Shown here: piece after piece, positions 1-5,226 of the stretch
Layout: every line of letters starts with the position of its first letter
Position numbering within the stretch: position 1 is the stretch's first letter
NCBI GenBank assembly: GCA_003641415.1
Contig: QNAG01000205.1
Span: 1-5,273, forward strand
Direction of reading: 5' to 3'
From: Candidatus Zixiibacteriota bacterium
GTDB lineage: Bacteria > Zixibacteria > MSB-5A5 > GN15 > FEB-12
Length of the DNA stretch: 5,273 nucleotides
Made by a program: the position numbers and the translations under genes
Notes under the pieces: generated by a model
What the model saw: only the letters and a program-made list of their open reading frames with translations
Database searches by the model: none
What the model was told of the DNA's origin: nothing

Positions 1-35
1 CCACTAAGTTGTAATCCGCAAATTGAGCACCTCAT
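1..35 (-). CDS. start of an unidentified gene with a CxxC near the N-terminus (partial)
   Basis: Only the first 11 complete codons are in the window, reading MRCSICGLQLS, and the gene runs off the left edge. The start is supported by GGGGAGG five bases before the ATG, as good a ribosome binding site as those of the other genes here. The CxxC pair (C3, C6) could be one half of a zinc-ribbon or redox site, but that is inference from four residues. The same frame stays open upstream to a TAG at 192-194 and encodes a hydrophobic stretch followed by a Ser/Asp/Glu-rich stretch, so a longer secreted product from a non-ATG start (GTG at 150-152, CTG at 171-173) cannot be excluded. No ribosome binding site is visible for those starts. 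Function unknown. Confidence 0.42.
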   Translation of the reverse strand, partial: MRCSICGLQLS

Positions 36-199
36 AACATCCTCCCCAACCAAGAGAATTTCTGGATCAAACTTAGCATCAGTACCGTCCTCACTAGAGA
101 GTTGATTTTCATCGCCTACGGAACTTCCACATGTCTGCCCTAGCCAATTCACAACAAGGCTTAGAAAGTACAGGGCAAGAACCGTGCGAATCTAGGATA

Positions 200-221
200 G
201 GGAGCATAAAATGCTATACCC
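200..221 (-). terminator. weak hairpin over the rpoN stop codon
   Basis: On the minus strand AGCAT-TTT-ATGCT forms a five-base-pair stem with a three-base loop. GGG and CCC on either side can extend it across a TAT bulge. It covers the TAG stop of the sigma-54 gene. No U-run follows, so it is at best a poor intrinsic terminator and may be chance. Confidence 0.2.
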
Positions 222-1635
222 AACGCCGCTCACGAGTTGAACCAATCCCCGCACCCTGGCGATACTTATTGACCCCGCGACAACTGATATCAACCCCTTG
301 AAACCGTAAACAGTTGGTTAACGTCTGATCCGAAAACGGCTTTTCCCTGTTTTCCTTGGCGACCATTTTACGGATCCGGGTCTTGACTGCCTCTGCAGCT
401 AAACAGTTTCCATCAAACGTATTTACTCCACTGTCAAAAAAGTATTTCAATGCAACCACACCTGTCGGTGTTTGAACATATTTCTGGTTAACCATTCGAC
501 TTATGGTCGCTTCGCTCAAATCAAATTCCTCAGCAATTTCAGATTGAGTTAATGGCACAAGGTACTCAGCACCTTTTTCAAAATATTCTTTCTGCCGCTC
601 AACAACTGCACTCACAACAGCAAGCAAAGTTTCATGTCTGAACGCTATCGATTTAACGAAACTTGCGGCCTTTTGCCGAAGATTCTGATAAAAATCAGCA
701 ACTTCTTGACTATCTTTTGCGTCTGCAGAATCGATGTTGACTTTCAATCCAAGACTCTCCCCTTTGTTGACGGTCACCTGCCAGCCACCGTCACTGATCT
801 GCCGTATAAATGCATCAGGAACGACCGCTATCTCCTGCAATCCAAAAGAACGTCCAGGGCTTCTATCCAGACAACCAATTTTCCCAAGAGCCTTCGTAAT
901 ATCAGACTGATAGGTTCCGGTCTGTCTGGCAATCTGGCTGAATTTCCGGGATAGCAGTTCATCCCAGTACTCACATACGATAATCCCCGCCAAAGAGTCT
1001 TCATTCCCTTGACTTCTCAATTGCAGCAACAGACATTCCTGCACACTTCGAGCACCAACTCCTACAGGTGCAAACTCCTGGATAACAGCCAACACATGTT
1101 CCACCTGTGTCAGCTTTACGCCAAGAGCAATGGCCATCGGTTCTAGAGGAGAGCTCAGAAGGCCGCGATCGTCAATTTCCCCAATCAGATAAGAACCGAT
1201 CCGTTGTTCTTCTTCCCCCAAATATGACTCTTGTAATTCCCTGAAAAGAACCCCATAGAGGGATTCCGTTGCCCGCAAACTATTTTCGTAATAAGAGCTA
1301 TCGACTTGAGACCAGGAATCTTTACGCTGGCCACGAGAGGTATAGCTGTTCCAATCGTCCCATGAATCCTGCCCCATCCGCTCAAGTTCTTCGACCCAGT
1401 CCTGTTTTTCTACTGTTGTCGTTTCAGTTGGGTGATCCTTAGCGGGCAATTCAAATGGTTCCTCACGATTCAATTCTGGATTTTCTTCGAGTTCTTTTAC
1501 AATGAGAGTTTCAAGGTCGGTGATAGAACATTGCATGATCGGTATGGCTTGCTGCTGCGTCAGCCAGATATTTTGTCTATGGCTTAGATGCAGATTAAGA
1601 TTTTGGCTCAAATTACAGTTAAAGCTTAAGTTCAT
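214..1635 (-). CDS. rpoN: RNA polymerase sigma-54 factor, divergent RpoN paralogue
   Basis: A 473-aa sigma-54 factor, a normal length for the family. It would bind core RNA polymerase and direct it to -24/-12 promoters that need an AAA+ activator. Region I (residues 1-57) is Gln/Leu-rich and ends in ELEENPEL. An acidic, Trp/Ser-rich linker follows (about 58-120). The core-binding part has YLIGEIDDRGLL (149-160) and VGVGARSVQECLLLQL (191-206). The helix-turn-helix lies near 365-385 (SEATISRMVNQKY, with R380). A LKYFF motif sits at 396-400, and the RpoN box at 451-460 reads SCRGVNKYRQ. The family box is ARRTVAKYRE, so one of the paired arginines is Cys and the Thr is Gly. The usual FDP before GVGAR is FAP, and GIFELKYFF is GVVALKYFF. 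These changes suggest a specialised paralogue rather than the housekeeping copy. The ATG at 1633-1635 is chosen because AAGGAGG lies six bases upstream; an in-frame TTG at 1698 has no such site. It follows the envelope operon after 194 bases and probably has its own promoter. Confidence 0.93.
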   Translation of the reverse strand: MNLSFNCNLSQNLNLHLSHRQNIWLTQQQAIPIMQCSITDLETLIVKELEENPELNREEPFELPAKDHPTETTTVEKQDWVEELERMGQDSWDDWNSYTSRGQRKDSWSQVDSSYYENSLRATESLYGVLFRELQESYLGEEEQRIGSYLIGEIDDRGLLSSPLEPMAIALGVKLTQVEHVLAVIQEFAPVGVGARSVQECLLLQLRSQGNEDSLAGIIVCEYWDELLSRKFSQIARQTGTYQSDITKALGKIGCLDRSPGRSFGLQEIAVVPDAFIRQISDGGWQVTVNKGESLGLKVNIDSADAKDSQEVADFYQNLRQKAASFVKSIAFRHETLLAVVSAVVERQKEYFEKGAEYLVPLTQSEIAEEFDLSEATISRMVNQKYVQTPTGVVALKYFFDSGVNTFDGNCLAAEAVKTRIRKMVAKENREKPFSDQTLTNCLRFQGVDISCRGVNKYRQGAGIGSTRERRWV

Positions 1636-1641
1636 CACAAT

Positions 1642-1648
1642 CCTCCTT
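1642..1648 (-). promoter_or_regulatory. ribosome binding site that sets the rpoN start
   Basis: AAGGAGG on the minus strand, six bases before the ATG at 1633-1635. It rules in favour of this start over the in-frame TTG at 1698, which would add 21 residues not typical of sigma-54 region I. Confidence 0.85.
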
Positions 1649-1680
1649 GATGCAAAAACTGACAGATGTGTCTTAGACAT

Positions 1681-1698
1681 TGCAAGAAGGGGGACCAA
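1681..1698 (-). promoter_or_regulatory. sigma-54-like -24/-12 element upstream of rpoN, non-standard spacing
   Basis: The minus strand reads TTGG, then TCCCCCTTC, then TTGCA. The GG and GC of a sigma-54 promoter are both present and the -12 half is a good TTGCA. However, eleven bases separate GG from GC where the family uses ten, and the CAC after GG is missing. If used, transcription would begin about 35 bases before the ATG, leaving room for the ribosome binding site. It may be a chance match. Confidence 0.22.
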
Positions 1699-1732
1699 CT
1701 TTCACAATTTCTTATATTTCTTCATAACATAT

Positions 1733-1745
1733 TGATTTCAAATCA
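1733..1745. promoter_or_regulatory. palindrome, candidate operator upstream of rpoN
   Basis: TGATTTCAAATCA is a perfect inverted repeat with six-base arms around one central base. It lies about 98 bases before the rpoN start codon and on the upstream side of the sigma-54-like element. A dimeric helix-turn-helix regulator or an enhancer-binding protein could use such a site. There is no known match, so the role is inference from symmetry and position. Confidence 0.35.
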
Positions 1746-1806
1746 TTTATTCCAATATTGCCATTTTTAACACTGCCGGATCAGCGGACTAAACAGTTTC
1801 AAATCA
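1736..1806. repeat. two direct copies of TTTCAAATCA, 61 bases apart
   Basis: Exact ten-base copies at 1736-1745 and 1797-1806, the first forming most of the palindrome at 1733-1745. The shorter core TTTCAA also occurs at 1809-1814 and 1817-1822, giving four copies in one 194-base intergenic gap. This could be a cluster of half-sites for one regulator. The region is AT-rich, so some recurrence is expected by chance. Confidence 0.35.
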
Positions 1807-1829
1807 GCTTTCAACCTTTCAATGAAGTT

Positions 1830-2603
1830 TCATATTCTTATGGTTTGGTTCACGACTAATTGCCTGTCACCAACATGAATTCGATCAATATGCATCAGCA
1901 ACTCCGTGCCGGACTGACGATACTGTACGTAAACCGTTGAGACCGTTTCAGGAGTGACTCGACTGGCGAGAATTCGTGTTAAACTTTGTCCGAGTTTCTT
2001 TTCCATGCTTTGCGGAAGCAGCAAAAGGATGTCATAATGGCCACTGCCCCAGCGTGCAGTAGCAGAGCTGATAATTGTGGATGCTCCGGGGTAATCCTCA
2101 GTCAGTTGTCTCGCCAAAGCACTATAACCAGCAGGGAACTGATCAATGATCGTCAAGGAACGATCAGAGGACAACGCATAAAACTTTTTACTTTGGTTTT
2201 CATAGACAACCGTTAATGCTCCTTGCCTGCGCATAGTATTTAGATAAAACTCAACAGAACAGTCAAACTGACCAATAATATCAAACCCTTCTGTATTGCC
2301 TGCCGTTGCAACTTTATTCGACTGTGACGGTTTGGGAGTGGATATTTCTGTATGTACAATCTTGTGTGGTTTCATATTTTTATGCGCCTTTTGTTTCGGC
2401 ACAGTCTTCTTTTTCTGTTCCGACGGCCATTTAACATCCGCAATTTGAATCGGGAGAGCTACATCCTCCTGCTGTTTCTTCAACTCCGTAAATTGTTTCT
2501 GCTCAAGGTCAATAGTCGGAGCCATCCGGAACTGGGAGAATTGATAGGCAACAAACAACAGCAACAATATTGTGAGGGTAGATAATGTTCGCTTCATGTT
2601 CAA
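1830..2603 (-). CDS. TonB-like single-anchor periplasmic protein, family not recognised
   Basis: A 257-aa protein with a short basic N-terminus, one membrane helix (about residues 7-24) and no signal cleavage site. A Lys/Gln/Pro-rich extended stretch follows (about 57-93, with many Lys, Pro and His), then a mixed alpha/beta periplasmic domain (about 105-257). This is the architecture of TonB, which carries force from ExbB/ExbD across the periplasm. However, the helix lacks the TonB Ser/His pattern and the C-terminal domain is longer than, and not recognisable as, the TonB one. TonB-like is therefore a judgement from shape and context, not homology. The gene overlaps the ExbD-like gene: TTG at 2601-2603 shares bases with its TGA stop (TTGA), and AGGAG at 2610-2614 sits six bases before it. 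An in-frame ATG at 2595-2597 would shorten the protein by two residues but lies twelve bases from that AGGAG. Expression is probably coupled to the upstream gene. Confidence 0.8.
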   Translation of the reverse strand: MNMKRTLSTLTILLLLFVAYQFSQFRMAPTIDLEQKQFTELKKQQEDVALPIQIADVKWPSEQKKKTVPKQKAHKNMKPHKIVHTEISTPKPSQSNKVATAGNTEGFDIIGQFDCSVEFYLNTMRRQGALTVVYENQSKKFYALSSDRSLTIIDQFPAGYSALARQLTEDYPGASTIISSATARWGSGHYDILLLLPQSMEKKLGQSLTRILASRVTPETVSTVYVQYRQSGTELLMHIDRIHVGDRQLVVNQTIRI

Positions 2604-3019
2604 CCCCCACTCCTATTGTCTGCCGATAAAGCCACCTGGATACCTAATTCCTGACACCCAAGCAGAACAGACAGAACGGTTCCATACTTAATCCCTTTAT
2701 CCCCACGGATATACAAACTGACCGGGTTTAATTCTGCCAAAGACGCTAGTAGAGTTTTTTCGGATGTGTATTTCTGCTTTTGATCAAGTTTCTTCCCCTC
2801 AAGAACATATCGTCCATCAGCGGTCAAGCTTAGAAATAGACTCGATTCTCCAGGAGACGCGGTCGCAACTGTAGAGCTGGTATTTTTTTCAAGTAACTGG
2901 ACTTTTGTAGAATATTCCTGAGCAACCTTGGTTGCCAGCAATGCCGACACCAGCATAAAACAGGCAAGCAGAATCGACATCAAATCGCCGAATGAAATCA
3001 TCGCACTATTATTTTCCAT
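2600..3019 (-). CDS. ExbD/TolR-family biopolymer transport protein
   Basis: A 139-aa protein of usual ExbD/TolR length. A very short cytoplasmic N-terminus is followed by one membrane helix (about residues 8-30) that opens with ISFGDLMSILLACFML. D12 matches the single membrane aspartate that carries protons in ExbD, TolR and MotB. A linker (31-60) leads to a periplasmic domain with the family pattern: LTADGRYVLEGKKL (65-78), SLYIRGDKGIKYGTVLSVLL (101-120) and LGIQVAL (125-131). It should pair with the ExbB-like protein two genes upstream to form a proton-driven complex in the inner membrane. The phrase GDLMSILLA also resembles MotB, but no peptidoglycan-binding OmpA-type domain follows, so ExbD/TolR is the better call. 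The ribosome binding site GGGAGGG lies inside the last codons of the upstream gene, only three bases before this ATG, which suggests translational coupling. Confidence 0.85.
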   Translation of the reverse strand: MENNSAMISFGDLMSILLACFMLVSALLATKVAQEYSTKVQLLEKNTSSTVATASPGESSLFLSLTADGRYVLEGKKLDQKQKYTSEKTLLASLAELNPVSLYIRGDKGIKYGTVLSVLLGCQELGIQVALSADNRSGG

Positions 3020-3022
3020 GGT

Positions 3023-3694
3023 TTAGCCCTCCCGGATCGGTATCTTTTCTAGCTGCTGATCAAGATAGTGAAGTTCCTCTTTAAGCCCAGCCAGTCCACG
3101 ATAAACAGAGTGGTGTAAATTTGACACATCGGACAAATGCTTCTGATCTCTGGCACCAGACATCGCCAGCATATTGCCAATGACCAATAACTCAACCTGC
3201 TGTTGTAGAACCGATGTATTCAAAGAGCTGATTCCTCTACAACTATCCAACAATTGCTTCTCCAGTTGTAGAACCATCCCAAACAGTGTCTGCAACCCTC
3301 TAATCTGTTCCGAATTCTGGTAGGCACAATATAGATGATGAAATTTTTCTGATTGAGCTTCATACTGCTGCTGATCCCGAATTAATTTTATCAGATAAAT
3401 CGCATAAGCTTTTATATGCTTGGCTCGCTCATCGACATATGACATCCGGTAATAACTACGTTCATTGCCGGATCTTGCTGCTTTAATTTTTGTCATCGCC
3501 TGCCTGATCCGCTGCAGCCCCAAACGGTTGATCTGACCAAGGGTCTGTAAGTGTTCATAAGAAGACTTCGCTTCATTACTGAGCTGCATGCTTTGTTGCT
3601 GAAGCTGATAGAGGTTTTCAGCTGACGCATGGGTGGCATTGATCAGCAGAATAATAGAGACTATCAGAAGCAAATGGTTCAATGAACTCAACAT
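3023..3694 (-). CDS. secreted helical coiled-coil protein, family not recognised
   Basis: A 223-aa protein with a signal peptide: hydrophobic core about residues 7-20, likely cut after ASA at 23-25. The mature part is nearly all predicted helix, rich in Gln, Leu, Arg and Tyr with heptad-like spacing, notably about 28-60, 100-150 and 195-217. C123 and C152 could form one disulfide in the periplasm. I do not recognise the family. It lies between the ExbB-like and ExbD-like genes, an unusual place, because those two subunits are normally adjacent. This suggests it is an integral partner of the motor, perhaps a periplasmic adaptor, but that is inference. AAGGAGG sits six bases before the ATG. The gap from the upstream gene is 32 bases and the gap to the downstream gene three. 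Confidence 0.82.
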   Translation of the reverse strand: MLSSLNHLLLIVSIILLINATHASAENLYQLQQQSMQLSNEAKSSYEHLQTLGQINRLGLQRIRQAMTKIKAARSGNERSYYRMSYVDERAKHIKAYAIYLIKLIRDQQQYEAQSEKFHHLYCAYQNSEQIRGLQTLFGMVLQLEKQLLDSCRGISSLNTSVLQQQVELLVIGNMLAMSGARDQKHLSDVSNLHHSVYRGLAGLKEELHYLDQQLEKIPIREG

Positions 3695-3726
3695 GAACAG
3701 CCTCCTTGCCGTACTTAACGATTAAT

Positions 3727-4239
3727 TTATTCCGCTTCGACAGGCCGAACCGGCACAGTATTTTGACCAGGACTTCGCATGTTTCGTGCCAGCAAAGGAA
3801 GCACACAGGAGCGAAAAGCCCAGGCCAGAAGGCTTAATATAAGGCCAAAGGCGGTGGTTGACAGACTGACAGCAATGGTATGGACAATACCGTTGATTGC
3901 TGCATCCAGATTTTCACCGCTTAAATTCAACGCCCCGAAACCATTCATAAGGGCCAAAACAGTCCCTAATAAGCCAACGGAAGGTCCGGCAGCTTCAACA
4001 AATTTCAAACCTGCCGTTGACGGTTCACCCTCGTAGCACCTAAATAATATCTGGCCAATACTCGATAGAAACACAACAGACAGCAGGAGAAACAACCAGA
4101 AAACCGGTCCAAACATACTTCGGTAATAGGCATAAATCGGCTGAATTGAGTCTCCTAACAGGTAGATAATCGCTACAGAAAAGAGTAACAGACCAAAAAT
4201 GATTATTCTGTTTTTCCACTTATCGTTAAGCATAACCAT
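3727..4239 (-). CDS. compact MotA/TolQ/ExbB-family proton channel protein
   Basis: A 170-aa integral membrane protein with four hydrophobic segments at about residues 11-28, 44-66, 82-102 and 117-141. The third carries AAGPSVGLLGTVLALMNGF (83-101), the hallmark of the ExbB/TolQ/MotA channel, and the fourth carries SLSTTAFGLILSLLAW (125-140). The threonines at 93, 128 and 129 fit the polar residues that line the proton path. ExbB and TolQ are usually over 200 aa with a large cytoplasmic domain. Here only about 15 residues (67-81) separate the second and third helices, so that domain is nearly absent. With the ExbD-like protein it should form an inner-membrane motor driven by the proton gradient. 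GGGAGG lies five bases before the first ATG (4237-4239); a second in-frame ATG at 4231-4233 is too far from it. It is the second complete gene of the operon, 63 bases after the secreted 297-aa protein gene. Confidence 0.85.
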   Translation of the reverse strand: MVMLNDKWKNRIIIFGLLLFSVAIIYLLGDSIQPIYAYYRSMFGPVFWLFLLLSVVFLSSIGQILFRCYEGEPSTAGLKFVEAAGPSVGLLGTVLALMNGFGALNLSGENLDAAINGIVHTIAVSLSTTAFGLILSLLAWAFRSCVLPLLARNMRSPGQNTVPVRPVEAE

Positions 4240-4272
4240 ATCTTCCTCCCTTAAAGTTGTATTGAATCCCCC

Positions 4273-4295
4273 CCCCTGAACAGTTTGTCCAGGGG
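4273..4295 (-). other. intercistronic hairpin between the secreted-protein gene and the ExbB-like gene
   Basis: On the minus strand CCCCTGGACA pairs with TGTTCAGGGG around an AAC loop: ten base pairs including one G-U. It starts eight bases after the TGA of the 297-aa gene. A run of nine G (4268-4276 as C on the plus strand) follows instead of U, so it is not a typical intrinsic terminator. It could protect the 3' end of the first message or lower expression of the downstream genes. Confidence 0.5.
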
Positions 4296-4302
4296 AATTA
4301 CT

Positions 4303-5196
4303 TCAACGGATAATTCCAGCTTGATCCCAGCCTGGGTGGGAAGAGCCGTCACCGATTGCCAAGCCTATCTGCCCGGTCCCAAGGGCCTGATCGTCCATCT
4401 CATGCCAGTGATTGAATCCTTCGGTGACATTGATCCCCTTACCAAAGATGGCAACCTTTAGATCACCAAATTGTTGGACAATATTCTTGGCATCCACAAA
4501 ATAGAGCTTCTGCATCAGGTGGTCATGCTCAAGACCGAGCACCCCCTGTACCGACTGGGCCAGCACCATGGTATCTTTGAAAAAACGTTTTTGCATCTCT
4601 AATGACGAATTATCATCCATGCTGAAAAAACTGTTGGCCATATTGGTATTGATAATAATTGAATCCTTTTGATTGCCAAGATTGGCACCTGGATTTATTT
4701 TTTCGATCATCTTCACAATTGAAGTGAAGCCACTAAGCATAGACTGTACAGCCTGTTTGGACTTTGGATCATCCTTATCGATTCCATGACCAAGACCATA
4801 TTTTTGTGAATCTTTATGAAGCCGTTCTAGCAAATCGAGTTTCTGCACGACCTTGGCTAATTCACTTTTAATACTGACGATACGAGAGGCCTGTGCTAGT
4901 AAAACCTCTGCACGTAAAGCCAGATATTCTTTTTGCAAAGCAAAAGTTTCGCGTTGGTTATCACTCGCCTGGATTTGGTCAATGACATGCTGGATCTGGG
5001 CCTCTTTGGCTTCAACAACCCGGTCACTCTGTTCCCCGATTGCATAAATTTTTTCCATCCCGGCACTGATTTCAGCAGGCAACTTAACTAACAGGGGATT
5101 CTCTTTGGCAGCGACAAGTGAAGTCCATCCAGTAATAATGAAACCGGTCAACAGCAAGATTGGGATTACCATCCGAAAATAATTATTTTTTTTCAT
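4303..5196 (-). CDS. secreted helical protein of unknown family, first complete gene of the motor operon
   Basis: A 297-aa protein with a signal peptide (basic start MKKNNYFR, hydrophobic core about residues 9-28, likely cut near VAA at 28-30). Mature residues about 40-130 are charged, Gln/Glu/Lys-rich and probably form a long coiled coil. A second helical part spans about 145-245. The last 50 residues are different: rich in Gly, His, Trp and Asp, with FNHWHEMDD (261-269) and SSHPGWDQAG (285-294). There is no cysteine, so it is not a lipoprotein, and no membrane segment after the signal peptide. I do not recognise the family. By position it could play the part of the coiled-coil periplasmic proteins that accompany TonB2-type ExbB/ExbD clusters, but I see no sequence evidence of homology. 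AAGGAG lies seven bases before the ATG. Confidence 0.82.
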   Translation of the reverse strand: MKKNNYFRMVIPILLLTGFIITGWTSLVAAKENPLLVKLPAEISAGMEKIYAIGEQSDRVVEAKEAQIQHVIDQIQASDNQRETFALQKEYLALRAEVLLAQASRIVSIKSELAKVVQKLDLLERLHKDSQKYGLGHGIDKDDPKSKQAVQSMLSGFTSIVKMIEKINPGANLGNQKDSIIINTNMANSFFSMDDNSSLEMQKRFFKDTMVLAQSVQGVLGLEHDHLMQKLYFVDAKNIVQQFGDLKVAIFGKGINVTEGFNHWHEMDDQALGTGQIGLAIGDGSSHPGWDQAGIIR

Positions 5197-5226
5197 AACA
5201 TCTCTCCTTGGTTGTCATGTTTCGTA

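Noticed and set aside
32..112. A 26-aa hydrophobic frame overlapping the left-edge gene start as ATGA
   Set aside because: No ribosome binding site, and it competes with a better-looking frame over the same bases.
634..954. Plus-strand open frame of 106 codons
   Set aside because: Lies wholly inside the sigma-54 gene on the other strand; no ribosome binding site and no protein-like domain.
1702..1725. Tiny frame MKKYKKL upstream of rpoN, a possible leader peptide
   Set aside because: Seven codons, no ribosome binding site and no attenuator hairpin after it; likely chance in an AT-rich gap.
1711..1741. Possible sigma-70 promoter for rpoN (TTGAAA and TATAAG on the minus strand)
   Set aside because: Spacing is 19 bases and the region is AT-rich; too weak to list as a feature, though a sigma-70 promoter in this gap remains likely.
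2600..3019. MotB assignment for the ExbD-like protein
   Set aside because: The membrane segment resembles MotB, but there is no peptidoglycan-binding OmpA-like domain, and the 70-residue periplasmic domain fits ExbD/TolR.
3618..3806. Minus-strand open frame overlapping the ends of two envelope genes
   Set aside because: Alternative frame across the junction of the ExbB-like and secreted coiled-coil genes, both of which have good starts and family or signal features.
3779..4036. Plus-strand open frame of 85 codons
   Set aside because: Antisense shadow of the ExbB-like gene, whose membrane motifs are convincing.
3727..4239. Zorya defence (ZorA/ZorB) assignment for the motor pair
   Set aside because: ZorA has a long cytoplasmic tail, which is absent here, ZorB has a peptidoglycan-binding domain, and no ZorC/ZorD/ZorE-type gene is present.
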